Assembly (NCBI RefSeq): GCF_022024175.1
Contig: NZ_CP091794.1
Location: 1-64,000 of the forward strand
Direction of reading: 5' to 3'
Source: Prevotella communis
GTDB lineage: Bacteria > Bacteroidota > Bacteroidia > Bacteroidales > Bacteroidaceae
DNA length: 64,000 nucleotides
Shown: positions 7,206 through 15,136 of the stretch, one piece after another
Position numbering within the stretch: the stretch's first letter is position 1
Layout of the letters: each line of letters begins with the position of its first letter
Notes under the pieces: model-generated
What the model saw: the letters and a program-made list of their open reading frames with translations, nothing else
Databases searched by the model: none
What the model was told of the DNA's origin: nothing
Translations under genes and position numbers: made by a program

Positions 7206-7509
7206 TTGCAATCAAGTATCGGCGCGAAGCCTCAGAGAAGGTGCTGGTATGACTTTTGAGGGTAAAATAATAACAGCATTAGCAGTTATTCGTCGTGTCT
7301 GAAATGTAGGAAGTTTTAAGCACATTATTCGTCTAACGGTAAATGACTAATGTCTGCGCTTGATAGCGTGGACATATCACTTATCTAGATGAATGGGTAT
7401 TTCCTACAACCTCAGACACGGATAAGCGGTTCACGCTTTTTCTGTGTCTATATAAGTGCTATGCTATTAACTATAATGAACAATTTATTAACTTAAAACA
7501 TATACGATT
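7206..7509 (+). promoter_or_regulatory. Structured 5' leader of BspA-like gene (candidate riboswitch or thermosensor)
   Basis: This 300-nt gene-free stretch holds nested stems: P1 7294-7302/7412-7420 (9 bp) continuing as 7305-7312/7401-7408 (8 bp); P2 7327-7335/7386-7394 (9 bp with one GU); P3 7351-7359/7366-7374 (9 bp with two GU, 6-nt loop). The 3' strand of P1 can instead form a different hairpin with downstream DNA (7415-7422/7441-7448 plus 7424-7428/7434-7438), so two exclusive states are possible. Its own promoter is now separated from it by IS66. No known riboswitch class was recognised. Confidence 0.5.
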
Positions 7510-9477
7510 ATGAAAAGACATTTACTATTTATCCTAATGATGATGTTACCAATAGTAACATGGGCTAATGCTAGTGGAGAGTGTGGTGCAAAATTAACAT
7601 GGACTTATACTGATACTACAAAAACGTTAGAAATTTATGGTTCTGGATTAATGTATAATTATGAAGGTGCTGGACTTAGGGAAGCTCCTTGGGTTAATTA
7701 TCCAATTGAGAAAATCATTATCGACTCTGGAGTAACATCAATAGGTAGCTATGCTTTTTATAAAATGAAAACTGTCACTTCTTTGAGTATTCCTGAAACA
7801 TTAAAAAAAATAGAATATAACGCTTTTGAAGGATGCTCTGGACTTTCTTCTCTTACAATTTCAAATAACAATATAAATATTGGTAATTTAGCTTTTTATG
7901 GATGTATAGGACTAAATTCCCTTAATTTTTTTAATAGCAAGATTGTTATTGGTAATTCCACTTTTGAGGGCTGTTCTGGACTTGCCAATCTTTCTATCTC
8001 TAATTGTACCATTAGTATTGGCACTCGTGCATTTACTGGTTGTAAAAGTCTTACTTCAATGGAACTTCCTAGTGGTGTATCAAGTATTGGTGAATCTGCA
8101 TTTCTGGGCTGTTCAGGACTTTATTCTATTGTAATTCCTAATAGTGTTACTAATATCGGAAAATCTGCTTTCGCTCATTGCTCCAATCTTACCAAAATTA
8201 AAGTTGATGAAGATAATATGGTTTATGACTCGCGAAATAATTGTAATGCTATTTTAATTACATCAAACAACACTCTAATTGTTGGTAGTAAGAATACAAT
8301 TATACCAAATAATACCAAAACTATCGGAAAATCTGCTTTTGCTGGCTGTGTAGGTATTACTTCAATAGAAATACCAAATAGTGTGACAGATATAGAGGAA
8401 TCTGCCTTTGCTGGTTGTTCTGACTTGATTTCAATCAAATTATCGAATGGTATAACAGAAATAAAAGATAACACTTTCCAAGGATGCACGTCTCTTAACC
8501 ATATTGAAATACCAAATAGTGTAATAAAGATAGGCAAATTAGCTTTTTGGACTTGTCAAAATATTACTTCCGTAATAATTCCTAATAGCATGACAAGGAT
8601 TTGCAGTTGTGCTTTTGAAAGCTGTACTGGACTAAAAGATGTGTTTTGTTATGCAACTCAATTGCCAATTATGGAAAATAGTGTTTTTGGTGAAGTTGAT
8701 ATTGCTAATGCCACACTTCATATTCCGTCAAAGTCAATTAATCTTTATCAAACGACCTCGCCTTGGCAAGAATTTGGAAATATTGTACCTGTTCCAGTTC
8801 ACACTTTAAAATATATAGTTGACGATAGTATATATAAATCAATTGCAATTGAAGAAGGATCTATTATCGTACCAGAAACCGCACCTTCAAAAGTTGGTTA
8901 TACTTTTAGTGGATGGGATAATGTGCCAGAAACAATGCCTGCTTATGATATTATAGTAAGTGGTTCTTTTACTGTCAATAAGTATCTACTTACGTACATG
9001 ATTGATGGTGAGATAATAAAGAGTGACAGCATAAATTATAATGAAATTTTACAATTAGAAACAGAACCTACAAAGGAAGGATATACATTTAGTGGTTGGA
9101 GCGAAATGCCCGATACAATGCCTGCTCACGATGTAACTGTTATTGGTACATTTATTATCAATAGTTATAAACTAACATATATGATTGACGATATGGTTTA
9201 CAAAGAAACTACATATGAATATGGAGCAACAATTATACCGGAACCACAACCTGTAGGAAACTATAACACATTTGAGTGGATTGGTTTACCCCAAAATATG
9301 CCTGCACATGATGTGGTTGTATACGCGAATTATACAACAGGTATCTTCGAACATATATATGATAAAAATAACAAATGTATGTATTCATTTATTGGACGGA
9401 AACTCTATCAGCTACGGAAAGGACTTAATATTATTAGCAGAAAAAATGGTGAGATTAAGAAAATACTTAAAAAATAA
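7510..9477 (+). CDS. BspA-like leucine-rich repeat surface protein
   Basis: A 655-residue secreted protein. A signal peptide (MKRHLLFILMMMLPIVTWANA) is followed by an N-terminal unit (G-E-C-G-A-K-L-T-W-T-Y) and then about a dozen LRR_5/BspA repeats of the form S-I-x-I-P-N-S-V-T-x-I-G-x-x-A-F-x-G-C-x-x-L. Near residues 435-610 come three Listeria-Bacteroides (Flg_new-type) repeats built around G-Y-T-F-S-G-W. The end is a short C-terminal sorting tail (Y-S-F-I-G-R-K-L-Y...G-L-N-I-I). Such proteins bind host matrix or other bacteria in oral and gut species. The gene is AT-rich compared with its neighbours. Its natural promoter has been displaced by IS66, so expression now depends on read-through or a promoter I cannot see. 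Confidence 0.9.
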   Translation: MKRHLLFILMMMLPIVTWANASGECGAKLTWTYTDTTKTLEIYGSGLMYNYEGAGLREAPWVNYPIEKIIIDSGVTSIGSYAFYKMKTVTSLSIPETLKKIEYNAFEGCSGLSSLTISNNNINIGNLAFYGCIGLNSLNFFNSKIVIGNSTFEGCSGLANLSISNCTISIGTRAFTGCKSLTSMELPSGVSSIGESAFLGCSGLYSIVIPNSVTNIGKSAFAHCSNLTKIKVDEDNMVYDSRNNCNAILITSNNTLIVGSKNTIIPNNTKTIGKSAFAGCVGITSIEIPNSVTDIEESAFAGCSDLISIKLSNGITEIKDNTFQGCTSLNHIEIPNSVIKIGKLAFWTCQNITSVIIPNSMTRICSCAFESCTGLKDVFCYATQLPIMENSVFGEVDIANATLHIPSKSINLYQTTSPWQEFGNIVPVPVHTLKYIVDDSIYKSIAIEEGSIIVPETAPSKVGYTFSGWDNVPETMPAYDIIVSGSFTVNKYLLTYMIDGEIIKSDSINYNEILQLETEPTKEGYTFSGWSEMPDTMPAHDVTVIGTFIINSYKLTYMIDDMVYKETTYEYGATIIPEPQPVGNYNTFEWIGLPQNMPAHDVVVYANYTTGIFEHIYDKNNKCMYSFIGRKLYQLRKGLNIISRKNGEIKKILKK

Positions 9478-9551
9478 AGTGAAGATTATTGAGACAGTGT
9501 GAATTCTTGATAAGTGAGAGAAATCAAAGACTGTTGATTCTTTCGGAAGGA

Positions 9552-9570
9552 TGGGGACAATTTGTCCCCA
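9552..9570. terminator. Palindrome after the BspA-like gene
   Basis: TGGGGACAATTTGTCCCCA is a near-perfect palindrome 75 bp beyond the stop. It may be a terminator, though without a long T-run, or a REP-like half-site related to GGGGACAG at 662-669. Confidence 0.4.
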
Positions 9571-9653
9571 CCCTTTGGTAAATGTCGGGTATCATCTTTA
9601 CATTGTCTTGATATAACTACAACAACATTATAAAATAGAACTAGTAGAAGAGA

Positions 9654-9938
9654 ATGAAAAGGAGTAGTATTATAGACGCAAGACGTAAACAGGTTAATCC
9701 GGAGGTAAGAGAACGGGTGGAACTATCATTTCAGATAGTTGACCGCATCCACGAAATTCTTACTGCTAAGGGATTAAAGCAGAAGGATTTGGCGCTGCAA
9801 TTGGGTAAGAAAGAAGCAGAAATCAGTAAGTGGATGCGAGGCACTCATAACTTTACGATTGATACGCTTGTTGCAATTGAACAGGCTCTTGATGCACCAA
9901 TACTGCAGGTGGTACATCAGGAAGAAGCTTATGCATAA
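9654..9938 (+). CDS. XRE-family helix-turn-helix regulator (orphan antitoxin-like)
   Basis: A 94-residue protein whose C-terminal half is a lambda-repressor-type HTH: I-L-T-A-K-G-L-K-Q-K-D-L-A-L-Q-L-G-K-K-E-A-E-I-S-K-W-M-R-G-x-H-N-F-T-I-D-T-L. Size and layout resemble HigA-type antitoxins, but no toxin-like partner is adjacent. The upstream neighbour is the BspA-like gene and the downstream one is convergent. It could be a remnant of a toxin-antitoxin pair or a free-standing regulator. Confidence 0.8.
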   Translation: MKRSSIIDARRKQVNPEVRERVELSFQIVDRIHEILTAKGLKQKDLALQLGKKEAEISKWMRGTHNFTIDTLVAIEQALDAPILQVVHQEEAYA

Positions 9939-9941
9939 TAA

Positions 9942-9973
9942 AAGATGCAGGACCGCAAATAGTCCTGCATCTT
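9942..9973. terminator. Bidirectional terminator between convergent genes
   Basis: Perfect 12-bp stem AAGATGCAGGAC / GTCCTGCATCTT with an 8-nt loop, between the XRE gene and the GH36 gene. Confidence 0.75.
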
Positions 9974-9989
9974 GCTTATGGTCTTCTTA

Positions 9990-12152
9990 TCAAATCTTCT
10001 TCAGACGGATGACGCGACTGGCAAACTGACGGGTCAGTGTGGCGTCGAGACCTGTCTCCATAAGGAACTTGCCACTGAAGGTCTTGCCCTCGAAGCTATG
10101 GCTGCGCTCAGCGCACTCAAACTCGTTGAGGCGATAGGTGGCGTTGGGGTCGAGGCCGGCCATGTGCCAGCGGGGCGTCTCCAGACCGATATAGTTCTCG
10201 AACTTATAGCAGAAGAACACAGCCTCGCTCTTGTCCTCAGTAACAAACAGTTCGCTACAGAAACCCTTGTTATCGTAAGGCGAGAGCAGGCGATACTGAT
10301 CGCCCAGTTGGACGATAGGACGAATCTCCTTATAGAACGCCATCGCCTTCTTGGCATAGGCACGCTCCTCATTGTTCAGGTCGCTGGGTTTCATCTCCAT
10401 ACCCAGTCGGCCCGTCATAGCCACATCGAAGCGGAACTTCAGAGGGATAACACGCCCCGTCTGGTGATTGGGTGAGGCACTCACATGCTGAGCCATAGCC
10501 AGGGTGGGGAAGAAATGACTGGTACCCCATTGTATAAACAGGCGCTGCTGTGCATCGGTATCATCAGAGACCCAGAACTCGTCGAAGTAGGGCAGGGCAC
10601 CCCAGTTCACACGTCCGCCACCACTTGAACAGAGTTGGATAACGAGGTCGGGATGGGCCTTGCGGATACGCTCCAAGGCATTGCGCAGTCCTAAGTGATA
10701 ATCCACGAAGAGATGGCTCTGCTTGTCGGCTGTGAGGTAACTGCTGCCATAGTTCTGCATCGACATGTTACAGTCCCATTTGATATAATGCAGCGTGGGG
10801 TTCTCCTTCACCAGGTTGTCCACGATACCCACAATGAAGTCCTGCACCTTAGGATTAGAGAGGTCGAGCACCAGCTGTGTGCCTCCACGACCCTTTGACA
10901 GTTCACGCGAGGGATGAGCCACCACCCAGTCGGGATGCGCCTCAAAGAGTTCGCTGGCGCTATTGGTCATCTCTGGCTCTATCCAGATACCAAACTTCAG
11001 TCCGCGGTCCTCAGCAGCCTTTACGAGGGCAGGGATACCCTTGGGCAACTTCACCGTATCTGTGATCCAGTCGCCCAGTGCCTTATCATCATACGTACGA
11101 CGATACTTGCGGCCAAACCAGCCATCATCGACCACAAAGAGTTCGCCACCCAGTTCCTTCAGACCATCCATCATCTGTTCGCACACCTCCTGGTTGACGT
11201 TCATATAGACACCCTCCCATGAGTTCAGGAGAATCTCACGAAGGGCCTTGCCGTTGTGCAGTTGTCCGTTGCGTCCCCAGCGATGGAAGGCACGACTCAC
11301 GCCGCCCTTTCCCTCTTCACTATAGGTAAGAGCCAGTTTAGGTGTCTCGAACTGTTCGCCCTTCTTCAGGGTATAGGCTGTATGCAGGTCATCGATACCA
11401 GCCAACAACGTGTGCTGATACTTGCCGCGGGTCTCAAGGCGCAACTTGTAATTACCCGTCCAACAGAGTGCCGCACCAATCACGCGTCCGCTATTCTCCT
11501 GAGGCTTGCCGTCGAGCGAGATCATCACCTCAGCACGATCGTCCATCGCCGTGCGCACACCGTCGTGATTCACGATGACCTTCAGGCCGGCAGTCAGAGG
11601 CTCTTCCGTCATCGTGGCTTCCTGTCCCCACGAACCATGAAAATGCGTGAGCCAGGCACCCTCCTGACGAAGGGGCATCACACCACTGGCATACTGTTCC
11701 AGTTTCACAGGCTTCTTCTCGCCATTACGAAGCACCGTCCAGGTCTCAATCACATCGCTCTGGTTGTTGGCTTTATAATAAAGGTCCACGAAGAAGTCGT
11801 ACTTCTTGTCCTTCAGGGTGATGATAGTCTGGTCGCCCTCCTGCCTGCAACCTGTCACCACCAACTCCGTTGACATATTGCCATCGGCATGGGTCACGCT
11901 GAGAGCCGTCTCGTCAAAGCTGTCGCGGCCAAAGGCAGGATAGGCGTCCTGGTTAAGACTTCTGGCAGCATAGACCTCACTGGCCTGACTGGCTTTCAGG
12001 CGCGAGCCATAATACTGGATACGAGGCGTCTCTCCATCATTCACAGAGAGCATCAGCGTGGTTCTGGGGGTGTTGACAAACACATCTTTGGCACAGACCG
12101 TCTGGTTCAGTGTCATCGTGGCTATGGCCAATAGTAAATACTTTTTCATCAT
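9990..12152 (-). CDS. GH36 alpha-galactosidase, secreted
   Basis: From the ATG at 12152 (or the adjacent one at 12149) the product is about 720 residues with a signal peptide (MMKKYLLLAIATMTLNQTVCA). The layout is that of glycoside hydrolase family 36: an N-terminal beta-sandwich, a TIM barrel with F-V-V-D-D-G-W-F-G, W-I-E-P-E-M and L-H-Y-I-K-W-D-C-N (nucleophile Asp ~460), W-V-S-D-D-T-D-A (acid/base Asp ~530), and a C-terminal beta domain. It probably removes alpha-1,6-galactose from raffinose-type or galactomannan side chains in the periplasm. It has its own promoter and is divergent from the GDSL hydrolase. The upstream frame extension (to 12185) overlaps the promoter and is rejected. Confidence 0.92.
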   Translation of the reverse strand: MMKKYLLLAIATMTLNQTVCAKDVFVNTPRTTLMLSVNDGETPRIQYYGSRLKASQASEVYAARSLNQDAYPAFGRDSFDETALSVTHADGNMSTELVVTGCRQEGDQTIITLKDKKYDFFVDLYYKANNQSDVIETWTVLRNGEKKPVKLEQYASGVMPLRQEGAWLTHFHGSWGQEATMTEEPLTAGLKVIVNHDGVRTAMDDRAEVMISLDGKPQENSGRVIGAALCWTGNYKLRLETRGKYQHTLLAGIDDLHTAYTLKKGEQFETPKLALTYSEEGKGGVSRAFHRWGRNGQLHNGKALREILLNSWEGVYMNVNQEVCEQMMDGLKELGGELFVVDDGWFGRKYRRTYDDKALGDWITDTVKLPKGIPALVKAAEDRGLKFGIWIEPEMTNSASELFEAHPDWVVAHPSRELSKGRGGTQLVLDLSNPKVQDFIVGIVDNLVKENPTLHYIKWDCNMSMQNYGSSYLTADKQSHLFVDYHLGLRNALERIRKAHPDLVIQLCSSGGGRVNWGALPYFDEFWVSDDTDAQQRLFIQWGTSHFFPTLAMAQHVSASPNHQTGRVIPLKFRFDVAMTGRLGMEMKPSDLNNEERAYAKKAMAFYKEIRPIVQLGDQYRLLSPYDNKGFCSELFVTEDKSEAVFFCYKFENYIGLETPRWHMAGLDPNATYRLNEFECAERSHSFEGKTFSGKFLMETGLDATLTRQFASRVIRLKKI

Positions 12153-12174
12153 ATAGTTTTTAGTAATCCGGCTA

Positions 12175-12182
12175 CAAAAGTA
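12175..12182 (-). promoter_or_regulatory. -7 box for the GH36 gene
   Basis: TACTTTTG on the minus strand, 23 bp before the start at 12152. A weak TTG lies 16 bp upstream. Confidence 0.5.
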
Positions 12183-12224
12183 CAAATTTCTTTTTAAACA
12201 ATGGGGATATTCAGAAAAAAAGAT

Positions 12225-12232
12225 TATCTTTG
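12225..12232 (+). promoter_or_regulatory. -7 box for the GDSL hydrolase gene
   Basis: TATCTTTG, 66 bp ahead of the ATG at 12299; no convincing -33 element. It is divergent from the GH36 promoter. Confidence 0.5.
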
Positions 12233-12298
12233 CACAACCAATAATGGATGGTTAGAGAAAAAAGGATTATTTCATCAACCTAAAAACCGTATAAAACA

Positions 12299-13510
12299 AT
12301 GAACAAAAGAACATCGCTTTTATTCGCTTGTCTGCTCACAGCAGGCATCGCACTGGCCAAAGATCACTGGGTAGGTACATGGGGCACAGCTCCACAACTT
12401 GTAGAACGTCATAATAATCCGCCGGCACCAGGACTGACCAACAACTCCCTGCGTCAGATTGTGCAGGTGTCGATAGGTGGTAAGAAGGTGCGCCTGAAGC
12501 TTACCAATGAGTTCAGCAAGGAACCTACGGAGATTAAGGCTATTGAGCTGTCTATAGCAAAGACCGCAGGCAGCAGTAGCGAGATTAATGAGGCATCAAC
12601 GGTGAGTCTTACTTTCGACGGAAAGCAGTCGGTTACCATTCCTGCAGGCGGCATGATTGTGTCTGATGCGGTGAAGTTTCCCATCGGCAATCGTGAGAAC
12701 GTGGCTATCACCATCCACTACGGACAGACCTCTCCATCTGTGAGCGGACATCCCGGTTCGCGAACTACTTCTTACCTGAAAGAAGGTAACACCACCGATT
12801 TCACTGGTGCTATCCGCACAGACCACTGGTATAACATCCAGACGCTAGAGGTTGAGGCATCAAAGAAAGCAGGTACCGTAGCCATCCTGGGTAACTCTAT
12901 CACGGACGGGCGCGGTTCTACGACCAATGAGCAGAACCGTTGGGCAGATGTGCTCTCGCGCCGTTTGCTGGCCAATAAAGCTACAAATAAGATAGGTGTG
13001 CTGAATATGGGTATCGGTGGCAACTGTGTGTTGCGTGGTGGCTTAGGTCCCACAGGTAAGGATCGCTATCATCGCGATTTGTTTGGTCAAGAGGGTGTGA
13101 AGTGGATTATCCTCTTCGAGGCTGTCAACGACCTGGGTTCTTCATGGAATGGTGTACAGACGGCAGAGCGTATCATCGATGTCTATAAGGAGATTATCGA
13201 TGAGGCTCATCAGAAAGGTATCCGCGTCTATGGCGCTACCATCACACCGTTCAAGGGTAATAACTATTATTCTGCAGATCATGAGAAAGGACGCAGCACA
13301 CTCAACGAGTGGATTCGCACCACTGAACTGCTGGATGGCATTATCGATTTCGACAAGGCTGTGCGTAATCCTCAGGATCCGGAAGCTATGCAGAAGGAGT
13401 TTCTTTTCGAGAACGACTGGTTGCATTTCAATGCCCATGGATACGAGACAATGGGCAGTAGTATAGACCTGAATTTGTTCACCAAGAAAAAAATTAGAAA
13501 AAAGTTGTAA
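12299..13510 (+). CDS. Secreted GDSL/SGNH-family hydrolase
   Basis: 403 residues with a signal peptide (MNKRTSLLFACLLTAGIALA). Residues ~21-185 form a beta-rich N-terminal domain (W-V-G-T-W-G-T-A-P). The SGNH domain follows, with block I A-I-L-G-N-S200-I-T-D-G, block II N-M-G-I-G-G-N, block III F-E-A-V-N-D-L-G and block V D373-W-L-H376. All catalytic residues are present. Relatives are carbohydrate esterases or lysophospholipase-like lipases; the substrate cannot be inferred, but the neighbouring alpha-galactosidase and the signal peptide suggest deacylation of glycans. Confidence 0.88.
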   Translation: MNKRTSLLFACLLTAGIALAKDHWVGTWGTAPQLVERHNNPPAPGLTNNSLRQIVQVSIGGKKVRLKLTNEFSKEPTEIKAIELSIAKTAGSSSEINEASTVSLTFDGKQSVTIPAGGMIVSDAVKFPIGNRENVAITIHYGQTSPSVSGHPGSRTTSYLKEGNTTDFTGAIRTDHWYNIQTLEVEASKKAGTVAILGNSITDGRGSTTNEQNRWADVLSRRLLANKATNKIGVLNMGIGGNCVLRGGLGPTGKDRYHRDLFGQEGVKWIILFEAVNDLGSSWNGVQTAERIIDVYKEIIDEAHQKGIRVYGATITPFKGNNYYSADHEKGRSTLNEWIRTTELLDGIIDFDKAVRNPQDPEAMQKEFLFENDWLHFNAHGYETMGSSIDLNLFTKKKIRKKL

Positions 13511-13563
13511 TAAAACAAACTAGTCGTGCGTCTAACGGATAGAAACAGTTAATTAAACAACGC

Positions 13564-14109
13564 ATGATTATGAAAAAGTTTGTATTTGCAACTCTGATGT
13601 GCGTGGCAGCTATGAGCGCTAAGGCACAAGTTCTCACCTCTGAGACCGTTAATAATGTCTATGAGGCAGTGTCTAATAAAGCCGACGGCGATTACTATTA
13701 CAATGCCGAACGGAAGGGTAAGGACATCACCACGATGTATGTCTATCAGAAGGCAACCAATAGCAAGGGTGACATCACACTGAAGCCTTACCTGAAGTAT
13801 GAATATGACTATGCTCTCGATGGTACGCTGAAGAATCGTGTGACCTATCGCTGGAACGAATGTCATCGTGACTGGGAGTGTACGGCTCGCTATGATTATA
13901 CATTGACGGATAATAACTATTTTGCTGAGTTCTGTCGCTATAATCAAAAGGCAAACCGATTTGACCTGCCTCTGGACAGAATGGTATATACGCTGAAGGA
14001 TAGTATCAACCACGTGATTTGCTATCATCGTGACCGTCCATCGGCTTCTTTCCAACTGGTCAGCGAGACGGCAGTAAAGGAACCCTTTGTACTCTTGGCT
14101 AAGAAGTAA
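13564..14109 (+). CDS. Small secreted protein, DUF3836-like
   Basis: 181 residues with a signal peptide (MIMKKFVFATLMCVAAMSAKA). The mature part is a beta-rich, tyrosine-rich domain with repeating strands (Y-L-K-Y-E-Y-D-Y, N-R-V-T-Y-R-W-N-E, D-W-E-C-T-A-R-Y-D-Y) like the DUF3836 family of Bacteroides. The function is unknown. It lies 53 bp after the GDSL gene and is followed by a strong terminator, so the two may form one operon. Confidence 0.65.
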   Translation: MIMKKFVFATLMCVAAMSAKAQVLTSETVNNVYEAVSNKADGDYYYNAERKGKDITTMYVYQKATNSKGDITLKPYLKYEYDYALDGTLKNRVTYRWNECHRDWECTARYDYTLTDNNYFAEFCRYNQKANRFDLPLDRMVYTLKDSINHVICYHRDRPSASFQLVSETAVKEPFVLLAKK

Positions 14110-14143
14110 AACACATCATTATTTTTTCTATAAATCTCTCTTC

Positions 14144-14180
14144 GGGCGGGCATCTGTGACAGATATCCCGCCTTTATTTT
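14144..14180 (+). terminator. Intrinsic terminator after the DUF3836-like gene
   Basis: GGGCGGG and CCCGCC arms with an inner ATCTGT/ACAGAT stem, followed by TTTATTTT. Confidence 0.8.
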
Positions 14181-14220
14181 AAAAAACTGGTGTCCCAAAT
14201 TCATGGGACACCAGTTTTTT
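14181..14220. terminator. 17-bp perfect hairpin, bidirectional terminator
   Basis: AAAAAACTGGTGTCCCA (14181-14197), 6-nt loop, exact complement 14204-14220. It ends with T-runs on both strands and serves the minus-strand BspA-like remnant. Confidence 0.85.
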
Positions 14221-14226
14221 AATCTA

Positions 14227-14634
14227 TTATCTTATAACTTTACGAATAGAACCTTTTTCTGCTTTTTTTATGATTAATCCGCGCTGTTTACCATTCGTTT
14301 TTATACCATTTATGTTGTAATTGCGTATAGTTGGGTCAGTTAAAAAAGACTTTATACCTAATGTTTCGTCTTCTTTAATATTTAAAAATTGACTCCATGA
14401 TTCTGTGTTCTTATATTCTGCTAAACTACCTACAGGTACATGTAATGTAGTCTTAAGATAGGTGTCTGTGTCAAAAACATCGGTATCAATTCTAAATGGA
14501 TTTTCAACCTTTGTATAAATATCAGTTAAGTTTTTACATTCCCAAAAAGCTTTAGGATCAATGCTTGCGACATTTTCTGGGATTACAATAGACGAGAGGC
14601 TTATGCATCCGTAGTATTTGCAAACCGCTTTATT
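14227..14634 (-). pseudogene. C-terminal remnant of a BspA-like protein
   Basis: An open minus-strand frame of about 136 codons ends with a stop at 14227-14229 but has no start; an in-frame TGA lies at 14635-14637. It reads K-Y-Y-G-C-I-S-L-S-S-I-V-I-P-E-N-V-A-S-I-D-P-K-A-F-W-E-C-K-N-L, then a non-repeat domain (L-H-V-P-V-G-S-L-A-E-Y) and a sorting tail (Y-N-I-N-G-I-K...G-L-I-I-K-K). So it is the last LRR repeat and C-terminus of a BspA-like protein. Homology stops at about 14635, where the mobile region begins. The N-terminal part could be the truncated gene at 31071-32279, on the same strand at the far side of the mobile region. Confidence 0.8.
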
Positions 14635-14640
14635 TCAACT

Positions 14641-14993
14641 ATTTACGTGTTAAACGGTAGAAAAGTGATGACGTGCATTCTAAAGAAGCTAAAAAAGAAG
14701 AAGATTTAACGTTTTTAACTTTTGCAAACCTCAAAATCGGCGTATCTGTGCATTTTTTGAAGGTGGTTCTTACAAAAATACAAGACATATGCAATGAAAG
14801 ACTCAAAAAACAGTCAGTCATTGGTACAAAAATAAAAACAACTTGCAAATAATTGCGCTGAACATATCAATTCAACCTGTTTTTCTCGTATATAATGCCA
14901 CCTAAATATAAAATAACGAGCTATTTTCGGCAAAAAACGGTTAAAGTATTCAAAAAGTATCAGCAAAATTATTATTCTATGACGATTTTTTCG
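14641..14993. other. Gene-free DNA at the left edge of the mobile region
   Basis: AT-rich, no convincing coding frame on either strand. It lies between the BspA-like remnant and the tetQ promoter. The left junction of the mobile region probably falls near 14636-14642, where CAACTAT is shared with 31078-31084. Confidence 0.5.
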
Positions 14994-15001
14994 TAACTTT
15001 G
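14994..15001 (+). promoter_or_regulatory. tetQ promoter -7 box
   Basis: TAACTTTG. Transcription from about 15007 would give a 130-nt leader, the length reported for the tetQ operon of CTnDOT. Confidence 0.7.
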
Positions 15002-15006
15002 CGTTC

Positions 15007-15136
15007 AATTATGCGGCAGTAATAATATACATATTAATACGAGTTAAGAATCCTGTAGTTTTCTACATGCTACGAGGAGGTATTAAAAGGTGCGTTTCGG
15101 CAATGCATCTATTGTAGTATATTATTGCTTAATCAA
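15007..15136 (+). promoter_or_regulatory. tetQ translational attenuator leader
   Basis: The leader contains a strand GTAATAATATAC (15019-15030) that pairs with GTATATTATTGC (15117-15128), immediately before the tetQ ATG. This is the arrangement described for CTnDOT, where hairpin Hp1/Hp8 hides the start until tetracycline stalls ribosomes on a three-residue leader peptide. Both strands and the leader peptide are intact here, so tetracycline-inducible translation should be retained. Confidence 0.8.
15011..15022 (+). CDS. tetQ leader peptide M-R-Q
   Basis: ATG CGG CAG TAA, a three-codon frame right after the predicted transcript start; its stop codon overlaps the first strand of the attenuator hairpin. 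Work on CTnDOT identified a three-residue leader peptide as essential for tetracycline control. Confidence 0.7.
   Translation: MRQ

Noticed and set aside
7206..7509. 6S RNA as an explanation of the long stem
   Set aside because: The nested stems resemble 6S in outline, but the terminal and central bubble lack the expected promoter-mimic and the RNA sits in a gene leader; not strong enough to name.
9990..12185. Reading frames on the plus strand opposite the GH36 gene
   Set aside because: Several frames over 60 codons, all antisense shadows of a gene with complete GH36 motifs.
15125..15136. Upstream in-frame start for tetQ giving MLNQ
   Set aside because: It would lie inside the 3' strand of the attenuator hairpin; the known TetQ begins MNIINLG at 15137.
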